The position numbers and the translations under genes are program-made. The notes under the pieces are model-generated. The model saw only the letters and a program-made list of their open reading frames with translations, did not search any database and was not told where the DNA came from. Below, piece by piece: positions 11,446-57,059 of a stretch of DNA of 64,000 nt. Numbering within the stretch: the first letter of the stretch is position 1; each line of letters begins with the position of its first letter. Origin of the DNA: Microvelia longipes (taxonomy: Eukaryota > Arthropoda > Insecta > Hemiptera > Veliidae); NCBI GenBank assembly GCA_018340805.1, contig JACMZG010000008.1, forward strand, positions 23,650,003 to 23,714,002, read 5' to 3'.

Positions 11446-14400
11446 CTGTAATAAAATAATTGATTAGAATGATTAATTAACAATTACTTTAAAATAATAG
11501 ATATTGACACGCAATAAATTAGAAAATAAATGTGTATGCTGTCTTTTATAATATGACCAACTACTATGAGAATACTATTTCTTTTAGTTGTATAAATTAT
11601 TTTGCTATTTTATTATTGGTCTAAATATTTAGCTGTGGGTTCTGGGACTTGTTTAAATTAATATTTAAAAGCTTATAAACTATTTTTTACACAAATCATA
11701 TTTAAATCAATTTTGCAAATATTTTATTAATCTTTGTAAAAGAATGGATAGACTTTATTAATCTTTGTAAAAGAATGGATAGACCTTATTAATCTTTGTA
11801 CATGATTAGAAAGAATATATTAATATTTGTAAAAAAATGGATAGAATTTATTAATCTTTGTAAATGAATAGAAAGAATTAATTAATCGTTGTAAAAGAAT
11901 GGATTGAATTTATTAATCTTTTTAAATGAATAGAAATAATTCATTAATCTTTGTAAAAGAATGAATAAAAGTTATTAATATTTGTAAAAGAATGGGAAAC
12001 ATTTGATTAATCTTTGTAAATGAATGGAAAGATTTTATTAATCCTTACTGAAGATATGCAGGTTTTCTATAATTGGGATTTAAAGGGATGAATAATGCTC
12101 ATTTAGATCAAACTGTGATCGGCATGATTATTTTACAATAGTCTGCCAAAGATCTGTTAGATAGAACAATAGAACATCGCTTGGTTTATTCCAACGATAC
12201 TCCTTGGAAGGAGAATTTACTTAAGTAATTCTTTACTCCTTTGAAGTAATTATTTACTTAAAGTATATAACTATTTCAGGTCTTCTCCTTTTTAAGAGAA
12301 TACTTTGAGCATGCGGATATTTGTGATGTCACCAATCTTTGCTTCCACTTTTTCTTGTAATGCACTATATTGAAATATTTGTTTTCATGAAATACTTCTC
12401 ATTTTCATGAAGGGCCATTTTTTAGCCCAAGCTTTTAGACGATACGATTCTCAAAGCATTTTTTCATCTAAAGTTCGTTACGTCAAAAATGAATGAATTT
12501 ATAATGATGAATAAAATATAGGTCTATGTTTTTGCGATATAACTTGTTATTAGTTATCACTCATCTGTGACTGTCCGACTAATTAAATTCTATTATATAG
12601 GTAACCTTCATTTTAGTATGAATTTTAATAAATCAGTGGCCCGTTAAGGCATGAGGCCTACAGCTGTTGCAGCATAACGAATATTTTTTGTGTATTATAT
12701 TACTGAAACATTGAATATGTATGGTATTATGACAATTATACAATAGACCAGAAATTCTTAATGATTAGAGGTGTTGCTTTGCTTCATTTTTAGGACTATA
12801 AAGTATTATAAATGAGCTAATTTTGTCCATTTAAAAACTTAAAAATAATTTTTAGCCAACTTGAGGTACCATTAATACTTGCTGTAGGATACGAATACAG
12901 GTTTAAGGCCTTTAGCATATGAGGTAACAATCGACCTATCAACTACTTGCCCTCTTTCCAGTGGATAAATTTAGGTTTCTATGTGCAAAACGTTCTCAAC
13001 TTCAATATTTTTACTAGAATATTGAAGTTGAATATTTTTACTAAATATGAAAAAAATTTGAAAAATATTCAATATTTTTTCTTAACTTGATCATTATTCC
13101 TAAAATGTTTCTCTGATTCTATAAATTTGTGAGTTGAGAAATAGAAAGAAATTGATCGTGTCCAGCGAGTCAAGTCTAAGCTAGACGGAGACCTGGGATT
13201 CTATGTCCAATATAGTATCGAAAACGTCTGATTCTACGATTAATCTATTTTGGTGGACGCTGTAACATTAAGTTAACAATTGTAATATTTTAAATTGTCT
13301 TTTTGACGTGAATTATTACAGTAAAAGACTTACTTCATGTTTTTCATCAGTAGTCCAATGGTGTTTGTCAGTTAATGGCGACCAATGTGTGAGAGAGGCA
13401 GAAGTTGGAGCTGGTTTCCATCCAATGGTGGGTTCTGGTTTCCAAGCAACAGTTGGTCCAATTTTCCATCCACTCGTTGGTTCAGGTTTCCATGCTGCTG
13501 TAGGCTCGGCTGTTATTTTCCATCCATATGTTGGCTTAGGTTTCCAGGTTGGTTCAGGTTTCCATGTGGGCTCAGGTTTCCATGTGGGCTCAGGTTTCCA
13601 TGTGGGCTCAGGTTTCCAAGTGACCTCAGGTTTCCAAGTGGGCTTAGGTTTCCAACTGATTGTTGGTATAGTTTTCCACTCTCCTTTTGGTAAATATACT
13701 GTTGGCTTTTCGTGCGGTGCCCATATTGAAAGTGTTACTTCAGGCTTTTTAAGATTACTCCAGCTCTGGGCTTTGTAGGGTTTCCACGATTCTTTCTTTG
13801 CTGGCTCTTTCCATAAATAAGAAAGTACCTTCTTTGGAGGAGACTTCCATTTACTATAATCCAAAAGTTTTGTTTGAGATGTCCAGTCGGTATTATCTTT
13901 AGGAATTGGATCACCTTCTTTCCAAATTCCAACAGTTTTAGTTGTTGGTAAAGTCCAAGATGGAACTATAGGAACCCAGCCATCTTCTGATTCAACTTTC
14001 GGCTTGTATTTAACTTCATGAGATACTTCGATCTGAACTATTTTTGGAGCCCATGGATCATCTCCGTCCCATATTTCAGCATCTGCCTCTTCACTTTCAA
14101 TATCATATTCATGGACTGGTTTCAAATTTGGATTTTCATCTATTACAGTTTTGAAGTCAGATAATGATTTGGCATTGCGGAATTCAGGTCTATAGCACGA
14201 TATAGATGTTACTACTCCTATGATTAGTACACTTATCTGAAATGAAAATGTGAGAAAAATATATATAATTATATAAATTGGTTAAATGTATTTAGAGAAT
14301 TTTCTTTAAGGGTAATTGCTTGATATTATGATGGAAGAAAATTATTTTGTTAATTTACCCTCGCTTACTACCGTTGTTATTTAAAAAGAGTACTTAACTT

Positions 14401-15458
14401 GCACAAAATATCCGTAATAGGATTTTATTTGAAACATCTGTTTTAGGGAATCAAAGACCCTGTGAGCGGTTTTTACCAAGTTTTCTGTCTTTGGTTATAT
14501 GTATATTTATTTAGTATGGATATATTTGTTAAAACTCACATTGTGATTGTTTTTATTATAAAGAGTTCGAATTTGGTACAAAATTCAATATTCAGATTCA
14601 GGGACCTAAAAGAATTTCTGACAAACCTCCGATTTGACTCCTACCAAGCGATTTTTTTTTCAAAAGATATTTAGTATAAGGACATCTCCGTTGACATTGT
14701 ATGTATTAGCTTCGTCTGGGATTGAATCTTTTAAGACGTGAAAGGAAAAATTCACAAACATATAGACACCAACTTTTATTATATTTTTATGATTTATTCT
14801 TATTATATTGTATACTTATTAATTTAGTATGTGTATATTTGTTAAATTTGTTTGATTGATTTTATTATAAAAAATAAAATAAAAATAAAATTCCCGTTTT
14901 AGGGCCTTTGGGCCCATCAGGGTATTCACCCTGCGGGAACCACCTCAGGTGGGTTGCATCTACTACACTCTAAGAATTAATTAAAGTTGGCGAAATCATT
15001 TTAATACAAATACTATTCATAAAATCTTAGAGCATAGCCCGGGCTGCGAACCCCGGACCTCCGGTGCCGAAATCGAACGTGATTTTATTATACAGAGTTC
15101 AAATTTGGTACAAAAATCAATATTCAGATTTAGTTTCGCTCTTCAGATTTTGTCCGTTATTGAGGAACGTTACCAACGTTTGTTGTACATTATAAATAAT
15201 TCTAATTAAGAATTATATGTGCCCTCGAAATATATAAATTAAGGGACGGACAAAATCTGGAAATACTTTTCTCTTCTGTTGGAGGATATAAAGAATTAAA
15301 AATAAAGTAAGAATAATGTAAAAAAATAAATTTTGACTTAACGTTAAATTTGTGATTTTTTCTTTTATTAATGTTCTTTTTTACTATTGCAACCCACTAA
15401 GAAAATGACAATTATATTAGAATAAAAAGAAAACATAAAATACCTGAATTAAAATCAT
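11224..15458 (-). CDS. Secreted Trp-rich (WKPEPT-repeat) cuticular protein with RR-2 chitin-binding domain
   Basis: Three exons join in phase 0: 15458..15444 (MILIQ), 14236..13334 and 11445..11224, giving 379 aa. Introns are GT..AG (GTATTT../TTTCAG; GTAAGT../TTACAG). The first ~19 residues form a signal peptide (MILIQISVLIIGVVTSISC). An acidic stretch follows (residues ~40-60). A Trp/Pro/Lys region then ends in hexapeptide repeats WKPEPT (about residues 190-290, 26 Trp in the last ~265 residues of exon 2). Residues ~308-368 form an RR-2 domain: YNFNYGVDSSKTGDVKTHEE, GKYTIKEADGTTREVHYTAG, GFNAVV. RR domains bind chitin through aromatic residues, so a structural role in cuticle is expected. A TATA box lies 54 bases upstream of the ATG. 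Only the W-rich part is unusual for the family. The tiny first exon is typical of insect cuticle genes. Confidence 0.85.
11720..12050. repeat. Tandem repeat, ~31-bp unit, about 10 copies
   Basis: The unit is TTTATTAATCTTTGTAAAAG plus AATGGATAGA with substitutions and small gaps. It lies in intron 2 of the Trp-rich cuticular gene. Confidence 0.85.
12051..13333 (-). other. Remainder of intron 2 of the Trp-rich cuticular gene
   Basis: AT-rich; no further exon was found. A short direct/inverted pair around 13000..13060 (TTGAATATTTTTACTA) repeats locally. Confidence 0.55.
13334..14236 (-). CDS. Exon 2 of the Trp-rich cuticular gene (WKPEPT repeats)
   Basis: 301 codons, phase 0 at both ends. The 3' boundary is placed at GAA|GTAAGT because reading on gives only five more codons to a stop, whereas splicing there joins a full RR-2 exon in frame. 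The 5' boundary follows ATTTCAG. The 3' third is an 18-bp DNA repeat (plus-strand unit GGTTTCCATGTGGGCTCA) coding for WKPEPT. Confidence 0.85.
13390..13680 (-). repeat. Coding minisatellite for WK-x-x-PT hexapeptides
   Basis: An 18-bp period (about five near-identical units at 13550..13650), flanked by more diverged 24-bp units coding TSGWK/TVAWK variants. It probably grows and shrinks by slippage, so allele length may vary. Confidence 0.8.
14237..15443 (-). other. Intron 1 of the Trp-rich cuticular gene
   Basis: Bounded by GTATTTTATG (5') and CATTTTCATTTCAG (3'). It contains the SINE-like element at 14880..15085 and a partial GACA-family piece near 14450..14560. Confidence 0.7.
14880..15085 (-). 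mobile_element. SINE-like element with pol III B-box (partner 60105..60230)
   Basis: Read on the minus strand it contains GGGGTTCGCAGCCC, a good B-box (GGTTCRANYCC type), inside a GC-rich block. The segment CATCAGGGTATTCACCCTGC followed by ACCTCAGGTGGGT recurs as the reverse complement at 60150..60200. tRNA-derived SINE is the likely class. Confidence 0.55.
15444..15458 (-). CDS. Exon 1 of the Trp-rich cuticular gene (MILIQ)
   Basis: ATG ATT TTA ATT CAG followed by GTATTT. The five residues complete a good signal peptide with exon 2. The short 5-codon start exon ending in CAG mirrors the first exons (MSSFQ) of the two plus-strand cuticle genes here. Confidence 0.8.
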
Positions 15459-15511
15459 GTTTATTCTCTGATGACTAGTGACTAACTAACATACTTATTC
15501 TCTTCGTATCA

Positions 15512-15521
15512 TCTTTTTATA
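15512..15521 (-). promoter_or_regulatory. TATA box of the Trp-rich cuticular gene
   Basis: TATAAAAAGA on the minus strand, 54 bases before the ATG; a start site about 30 bases downstream would give a short leader. Confidence 0.6.
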
Positions 15522-15524
15522 ACT

Positions 15525-16186
15525 TATGAATAAATTCTCTTCACTCCAATTAGAATATTTCTTAATAAAGAAGGGCAGAAGATTCACACCTTACGTTTGC
15601 AGTCACAACTGAAGATGTCACAACGCCATTACTGTCTGTGACACAATTTTATCCTTATTTTTAATAAAAAATGAATTAAAAAATTATGCGAATACTGAGA
15701 TCTAAGCGTGTTATAACCTGCGTAGTCAGGTGTTATCTTCTTTTTCTGAAAAACTAGGTTGAATATAATTTACAAATTAATATATTATCACGTTATATTA
15801 ATTAAAAAAGATTATACAGAATTAGGTAAAATTATAATGAATAATTTTTTCATTTAAAAATCATTCTTGTGCTAAAAATATGTAGGACATGAACTGTTGA
15901 CAGGTTGATTAGTGTGATAAGAATGAGCAGTTGATAAAAGCTTTGAGTATAGGTCTTTTAGAATAATTTTAAATCATGTATTTATTTCGTTTGCATGTTA
16001 TAGTGAAAAAAATCCGATGCGTAAAGTATATCTTAGGACTTTTCTTGTCTCACTCGTCCTCAAAATGTCAAAATTTCTCAAAGCTTAAAATAGTATTACT
16101 ATTACTATAGTGTCAGAACAAAAAGCAATCCAATGTTTGAAGGGTTATTTTCGGTCTCTCAACTCTCCACCTTAGAATGAAACATT
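15525..16186. other. AT-rich 5' flank of the Trp-rich cuticular gene
   Basis: No gene or array recognised. Confidence 0.5.
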
Positions 16187-16400
16187 GATCAAATGTCTAG
16201 AGTGTTATAACTTCGTTCTTGCTAGGCTCATCCTCAAAATGAAATAGTGATCAAATGTCTAGAGTGTTATAACTTCGTTCTCGCAAGGCTCATCCTCAAA
16301 TGAAATAGTGATCCTAGAGTGTTATAACTTCGTTCTCGCTAGGCTCATCCTCAAAATAAATAGTGATCAAATGTCTAGAGTGTTTATACTTCGTTCTAGT
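16187..16400. repeat. Tandem repeat, ~60-bp unit, about 4 copies
   Basis: The unit starts GATCAAATGTCTAGAGTGTT, continues ATAACTTCGTTCTCGC and ends AGGCTCATCCTC; copies begin near 16187, 16249, 16308 and 16363. Confidence 0.85.
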
Positions 16401-16439
16401 GATCTAGTGATTATGTCTTTATCATATACTTCGTTATCT

Positions 16440-16930
16440 ATTTTTTATTTTCTATTTATATAGACTATTATATACAATAACGATTTTACTTGTTTTATTA
16501 TTAGAATTATACTTATTATATTTTTATTTATATTTTTATTTCATAGACTATAATACAACAACTCTAATATATTTATATGGAATAAAATGCAACAACTCTA
16601 ATATATTTATATAGACTATAATACAAAAACGATTATATTTGTTATTTTACGATTATACTTATTATATTTTTATATTTATAGACAACTATAATAATACAAC
16701 AACTCTAATATATTTATATAGACTATAATACAATAACGATTATACTTGTTATTATACTTATTATATTTTTATTATATAGACTATAATACAACAAATCTAA
16801 TATATTTTCATAGACTATAATAGAACAACGATTATACTTGTTATGATACGATTATACTTATTATATTTTTATTTATATTGACAACTATAATATTACAACA
16901 ACTCTAATACTTGTAATGATTATCTTGTTG
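16440..16930. repeat. Degenerate AT-rich tandem repeat
   Basis: Recurring phrases ACTATAATACAACAACTCTA and ATTATACTTGTTATTATACG, with ATATTTTTATTTATA, at irregular spacing over ~490 bases. No coding content. Confidence 0.7.
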
Positions 16931-17149
16931 TTGTATTATTATAGTCGATATAAATAAAAATTAAAAAACAATAAAGGTAATGAAGCATTTTTACAATTAT
17001 TTAAAAGCGCTGTGACATCCAAGCGTTTCTAGGCAAATAGGTTTATTTATCCAACTATAATTTTTTAATTTGTCTATCAAGGGCTATAAATAAAATAAAA
17101 GTTGCTGTTAAAGTTGTAACACTTTTAACAGCAAGGAATTTCTTTCCTA

Positions 17150-19230
17150 ATGTTGTGTTTTTCTCTATTTGTCCTCTGTTAAGCTGTGCTTTATGATTGC
17201 TTATTTGTTAAGTTCTAAGTTTCGATAAGTTCTTTGGTTCGATAAGTAGACAATTGAAAATGGAAGTATAAATAGTAATGTAAAGATGAAGCTCGAGACT
17301 CAGCCCTCGCTCTTGGTGTAAACTTGCATCTACTGAGAGGGATCACGCCACATTACCTGAAATATAATTTATTCATTTATAGTCCAAGAGTCGGACCTGA
17401 AAAAATGTGACTCATTTTGTACTACTTCAAATCAAATATTTCTGAAAATATACCTTTAATTATAAAGAAAAAACATAGTCTGCCAATCCAGTGTAGATAT
17501 TCCCAATACAGAGTGGAAATTTTTAAAATCGCACAACTTTCAGTTTTCTTGAAATAAGTGGTTCCCTATGGGTCGTGTGCAAAACACGAAGAAAATATTT
17601 TTTTTTAAAATAATAAAATGTTCTATACGAAAAATTTTGATTATGTTTATTTTAAGATAATGTGTATACTAATAATATTATAAACTTTTTTTTGGTGGAA
17701 ATAAAGAATTTATTATTATTATTAAATAATTAATTTTCACTTTTATACATCAATTTAGCACTACTTTAGCACATATCTTCACAGTTGCGTTATTATAATG
17801 ATATTATTTTCTATGCGTCAATATGTATCAAATATTCATAAATTAATAACATGCAGATTTGGTTCAATAAAGCAATTAAATGTCATACCAAACACTAGTC
17901 CCTATGCAAATTGAACCATTTTTAAACAAAATTACTATTACAAAAAGAAAGTGTTTATTTTAACCAAAATGTTTTACTAAACCTTTTTTATTTTAAACGA
18001 ATCTATATGAAACTAAAAAGATATCTATTATGTCCTATAAGTACTTTTTCTGTTCTATAAGTTCTTTAAGTTTAATAATATCAATGTAGTCAAGATTCGT
18101 CGAGTAGATTCCGAGCTATAATCGCAATATGAATGTTATTTAACAATATATCTCATATTGTTTAGCAACATATCTCTATATGAATAGTTGTAGTAAAATG
18201 TTTACTCTACATCTGTCAATGAGATTTTAAGGTAATCATTATTAGATTTTAAGTTGTAATTATTATTAGATTTTAATAACATTATAGATTTAAGTTGTAA
18301 TCATTGTAATTATTAGATTTTAAGTTGTAATCATTATTAGATTTTAAGTTGTAATCATTATTAGATTTTAAGTTGTAATCATTATTAGATTTTAAGTTGT
18401 AATCATTATTAGATTTTAAGTTGTAATCATTAGATTTTAAGTTGTATCATTATTAGTTTTAAGTTTCATTATTAGATTTTTAAGTTGTAATCATTATTAG
18501 ATTTAAGTTGTAATCAGTTGTAATCCATTATGATTTAAGTTGTAATCATTATTAGATTTTAAGTTGTAATCATCATTCGATTTTAAGGTATCCTATTATT
18601 TTAATATCACGATGAGGAGTAAAATTTGTTCATTCTGACCTTTGATAAGTGTAAAGTTTAGCAAAATCCATTAATTAGATTTCGAGCTGTAAGCTCTCAA
18701 AATTTTAAGTTACACTTAACTCCTATTATTTTAGAATCGATGAGACTTAAGAGGTGACTACACACAAGCTGACCATTCTAAGTTTGAAAATAAAAAGAGC
18801 TATCGATTAGAATCCGCGCTATAAGTAATCAAAGTTTATTTCCTTACACTTATCTCCTATTGTTATTTAAGAATGGATCTCGATGAGTAGTCTGAGTTTG
18901 AAATTCAGTCTAAATACATCAATTAGATTCTGAGCTGAAAGCTTTTAAAACTTGTTTTTTACACTATTACCCAAAATTGTTATTTGAGAACGAATTCAAA
19001 TGAGAGTTTAAATGTCTTCATTATGACCAATGAGTCGTCTAAGTGTAGAGTTTAGTCAAGATCTATCGATTAGATTCCGATCTGTGAGCACTCAAATTTT
19101 TGTGTTGCACTAAACCTGTATTATTTCCGAACGGATTCAGATGAGACTCTAAAGCTAGACTTAAGTAAAAGTATAGTCAAAATCTCTCAAGGATAATCCG
19201 AGCTGTAAGCACTCAGAAGTCTGTAACTTT
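17150..19230. repeat. Long dispersed repeat segment, partly repeated at 39890..41080
   Basis: Shared with 39890..41080: TTAGCACATATCT-CAC plus GTTGCGTTA (near 17768 and 40071) and GAGTCGTCTAAGT plus TAGAGTTTAGTCAAGATC (near 19030 and 40700). Within 18600..19230 related lines (GATTCCGAGCTGTAAGC) recur four to five times with ~150-base spacing, so the region is itself internally repetitive. Positions 17370..17620 match 33298..33545. No protein was recognised. Confidence 0.6.
18236..18590. repeat. Tandem repeat, ~22-24 bp unit
   Basis: About 15 copies of ATTAGATTTTAAGTTGTAAT plus CATT, some shortened. Confidence 0.88.
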
Positions 19231-19532
19231 CATTAACACTCTAAGAAATAAATAAATAAATTAATTAATAACCTTTAATAAAATCATTACAATAAATAAT
19301 ATTATCTTTATAACCATGCAAATTTTTAATATTACATACAAACTTTATAATGATTCTATATCGGCTAATGCCGAGGTATCCCGCTAGGGGTTGAGTTACT
19401 AATGCTAATGTAATAAATAAATTAATAAATTAGTCGATAAGTATATTTAATACCTTTATAGTTATGATTTATACCAATGTATAAACTCAATATTTTATAT
19501 ATTTTATTTTATCAATTATTTATATATCATTA

Positions 19533-19535
<3 letters not shown>
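19231..19535. other. AT-rich spacer
   Basis: Nothing recognised except a GC-richer patch near 19360..19400. Confidence 0.45.

Positions 19536-19600
<65 letters not shown>
19536..19600. repeat. (TA)n microsatellite
   Basis: About 32 perfect TA units, adjoining the 3' end of the minus-strand LINE at 19690..22175. Confidence 0.9.
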
Positions 19601-19606
<6 letters not shown>

Positions 19607-19689
19607 AATATATTTCTATATTATATTATATCTTCTCTGTATCTATATTTTATAATAAACTACATATATCTATGATCTCCTACATAAAT

Positions 19690-22175
19690 ACATATCACAC
19701 ACTTATACATACATATCCCACCTCATCTCTTCATCCCACCTTACGCTCGGTCTTCCTTTTTTCCTTTTCCTATCTCTCGGATACCAACATATCATCTCCC
19801 TTGTAAACCTCTCATTTTTTACCCTTACAATATGCCCGCTCCAAATAACTTCTCTCTACCATTATCTCACCTATATCTCTTAATCCAGTCTCATTCCGAA
19901 TCCAAACATTTGATTTCCTTTCCTTCCTACTTATCTTTAACATGCTTCTCTCCATCATGCGCTGTGTAACTCTCATCTTTTTCATTACCTTTTCCGATAT
20001 AGCCCACGTTTCACATGCATACAGTAGCACTGTAGAATACAGGCGTTCCATAATTTCTTTTTGAAACCATACTCACACCTGACCTGAACAAATACCTGTA
20101 CCTGTTAAAGCTCCTCCATCCTAAGCATATTCTCCTCCCTATTTCCTTTTCACTCTCTCTTTCCTTGATATGTATAAGAGTTCCAAGTATATGTATTTAT
20201 CTACCTCCTCTATTTTATTATAATTACTTTAATTTCATTTCTATTTTTCAGTATTTATTGACATAATTTTAGTTTTGTTAATATTTATTTCGAGTCCGAT
20301 TCTCTTTGCTTCTACAATAAGTTCCCTCAATAGAATTTTCGCCTCATCATAATTCTCTGACACAATTATGACATCATCGGCAAATTTTAGGATATTAAGA
20401 TATCTGCCGTTATTTTAATTCCTTTCCCTTCCCAATTTAGCCTTTTGAAAACTGTCTCTAGTATCCTAATGCAAATTTCCCTGATAACACGTCACCCTGT
20501 CTGATTCCTCTCTTAATTTTGATTTTTCTAAACTCCTTTCCTACTCTAACATTTAACGTGGCCTCCTCGTAAATATTCTCAAAAATCTTTACATATGCTT
20601 CGTCGATTCCGCTTTCCTTGAGGCATCTTATGACGTAACTCATCAGCACTGAATCAAAGGCTTTCTTAAAATCTACGCAAATTAAGATTAATGGACTGTT
20701 ATAATCGTGAGCTCGCCTAATCAATTGCTTAACTACAAAAATATTATCAAGAGTGGACATGTTTTTCTTAAATCCTGTTTGTGTATCCTCTATGTCTCTG
20801 TCTAAGTCTTTTTCTATTCTTAGAGAGATGATGTTCATGAAAAGTTTGTACATGATAGATAAAAGACTTAATGGCCTGTAGTTCTCTATATTAAATCTAT
20901 CGCCTTTCTTGTGAAGTAAAACCAGCTCAGCTTCATACCACGCCTTCGGCACTTCTCTTCTTCTTAAGCAAAAATTGAACTATTTCTGCAGTTCTAATAT
21001 CAGCGTCTCTCCACCTGCTTTCATCTCTTCTCCGGATATGCCATCGTTTCCACTAGCCTTGCCTTTTTTTAGTTTTTCACAACCCTTTCCACTTCTTTTT
21101 TGGTATTTCCGGTATTTCAGTTTCATCTCCTATTTCAATATTATATCTGTTGATATTATCAGTCTTTCCTATTCTGTTGCTTGAAACTAAATGACTATTT
21201 TCATAAATATGTATATAGTTTTTCATAAAAACCAGCAATTATCTCTATTTCCCCGTTTTCGTTTCTTAAATTTCCATCTTTGTCTTTCATCCCAGTGATT
21301 TTCTCTTTTCCTATTGCCTGTGATTTCCAATAATTACGCAAACTTCCTCCGCTCTCTACAACTTTATTTAACTTATCAACTTTCTTTTTATCACTCCATT
21401 CTCTCATCTTTTGTCTAATTACTTTTGATAACTCTGCCCTCTCTATTTTGTCTCTATCTTTCTTTTTAACTCATCCTTTTCTTAGTAACCTTTTAATATC
21501 TCTAGGTTGTTTATTATTTGATTTTGATTCAATTTATTCTTCATTATTTTATTGGTAGTATTTTAATAGCATCGCATAATTTATTTTCAAACTCGTTATT
21601 TCTTGCATGTGTTCTTGAACTTTTATTTTACTTATTTCTTGTTTTAGGGTTTTCTCATAATCGATACTTTTTACGTCTTCTGAAAGTTTCTCATTTTTGA
21701 CATTATATTTCTTTAACCAGTTACGTTTATGTTTAGTTAATTCCAGCAGCACTTTCACCGCCCTGTGATCACTTCCTATATCCAGTCTTTTTTCAACTTC
21801 AACATCTTTTACAATGGCTTTGTTATCACTAATTACCAGATCTATTTCATTTTTTGATTCACCATCTGGGCTCATCCAAGTCCATTTCTTTTCATTTGGT
21901 TTATTATAAAAGCTATTCATTACGTAGAAGTTATTTCCTTCTGAGAACTCAATCAAATCCTCTCCTCTAGAGTTTCTATTTCCATAACCGAATTTCCCTA
22001 CTGCGTCACTCTTGCTATCTCTATCGCAACCTATTTTGGCGTTGAAATCACCCATAATTATGGTATATTTACAGAAGTCTTCATTTACGGCTGTCTGTAA
22101 CATACTGTAAAACTCTTCCATCTCTGCATCGCTCGCAGCAGTGGTGGGAGCATACACCTGAATCACCTTCATTCT
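19690..22175 (-). mobile_element. 5'-truncated RTE-like non-LTR retrotransposon, degenerate
   Basis: Reading 22172 downward gives the endonuclease part (QVYAPT, GDFNAKIG, KWTWMSPDG, IDLVISDN, catalytic SDHRAV). A linker frame follows (21407..21201), then reverse transcriptase (20952..20458: ENYRPLSLLS, VDFKKAFDSV, RGIRQGD). The catalytic FADD box is near 20385..20350 in another frame (ILKFADDVIIVSENYDEA). The C-terminal LLYACETWAISEK / MMERSMLKISRKER block is at 20051..19812 and the tail to ~19690. The N-terminal part of the endonuclease is missing, and at least three frame breaks separate the blocks, so it is dead although each block is well preserved. Endonuclease, RT and tail order fit the RTE/BovB clade. 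Confidence 0.85.
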
Positions 22176-22801
22176 TCTCTAAGAAATATGATAACTTAAA
22201 TTCCCAAATGTTGTTATCTGATTATCTAATGTCATTAAATAAGTTTTTTTCGATACTAAGCGAAAATGCAGTTACATATTACTTATGACTAACACAAAAA
22301 TGCAAGCGCGATTCCTAGGAGGAATCAGTTTATTTCCTGAAGACACGCAACGTTATCTCGAATTTCATAATACCTACTGACAATGCACCTTTAATATTAA
22401 TGTGTAAAAGTAATACCTACCATTACATTTTATCTTATCAGTTGATCAATTTTTTCAACAAATAATAATATATTTGTATACGAATTTGATTTCCTAGTTT
22501 TTAATTAAATCGATTTGATATTTTAATCACGCCATAGAGTAACACAGAACCCGACTGAAAATTGAACATAAGAGATTCATAAAATGTTAAGTCTCTGTAC
22601 ACGTTCATATTAGTTAGTCCGAGTTCTTTCTTGGTCAAGTTTTGAAAAGTTCTAATAATAAATTTAATTTTTCAACTTTTTTGACTTGCTTTTTGCACCT
22701 TTATAGGAAGTAAACTCTTTGAACAAAATTGTTCAATAATGCCCTATTATCGTCAGTCTTTTAAAGTCAAGGAGTTATTAAAGTAAAACACAAAATAGTT
22801 T
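22176..22801. other. Spacer downstream of the GNBP-like gene
   Basis: AT-rich; presumably includes the 3'UTR of the minus-strand GNBP-like gene, but no canonical AATAAA was seen on that strand. Confidence 0.4.
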
Positions 22802-56209
<33,408 letters not shown>

Positions 56210-57059
56210 CTTAATGTATCATTATACTATCACTTATTTAAAAAAAATAAAGTACGATTCAATTTATCATTGTTAAGAAAAATTATTTAATTAAACCACA
56301 AACAAAGTTTACTTAAAACAAAGAAACAGTGCAAAACTCACTCTACGTCTGTCATGTACGAAAATTACACTCACATAAACAACGCGTTATAGTGAAAGGA
56401 AAAGATAATAAACTAAAAATAGCCAATTACGGGTTTTCACTGCCTATGAGAGACACTAATATTTTATAACTATGTTGGGCCAGCCCAACGGTTTAGTGAT
56501 GATCTTTTTCCATCTTTATCTCTCAATACCATGAAATTAAGGCTTTAAATAATACTAATTAAAAATGCTGTTTTTGTTGTAAAATTGTGAAAAAGGAAGC
56601 AAAAAAAATTTAATAAGCAAATTTAGTGATAAGAATAAATTTTACCTACTGTCCCACGAATAAACTATCAAAATGTAGACATTTCGATCTGTTTACCGAA
56701 CGAAAGTCTGCAATAAAAATTTTATAGATAAAAAGTTGTTTTGATAAGATAACGATTCTAATATCTTGTTTTAAATTAGTATTTTATAGGTTTTAACGTC
56801 CAGCATTTAGGGACAGGTCTTTGCGAATTAATTAATTGTAACTGAAAGTAACAAGGCAATTTTACTGAAATCATGCTATTGGACAGATAGATAGATATGG
56901 CTATATCGATTTAGATGCGCGAGAGGGACTGGAATCGGGTACCTTGAGGATCCAATGACGCTAAGAGGGAATAATAAACATCTAAATACAAATTGTAAAC
57001 ATTTTATAAATAATTATCATTAAGTAATTTAATTTCATCTCCAGACGGTATATAATGTG
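56210..57059. other. Flank upstream of the candidate GNBP-like first exon
   Basis: No clear TATA box on the minus strand (a TTTAAATAAG lies ~30 bases before the ATG). AT-rich, no other gene. Confidence 0.4.

Noticed and set aside
11254..11451. 65-codon plus-strand frame
   Set aside because: Antisense of the RR-2 exon of the Trp-rich cuticular gene.
13308..13778. 156-codon plus-strand frame with FHVGSGFHVGSG repeats
   Set aside because: Antisense translation of the WKPEPT repeat; the minus strand has signal peptide, splice sites and an RR-2 domain.
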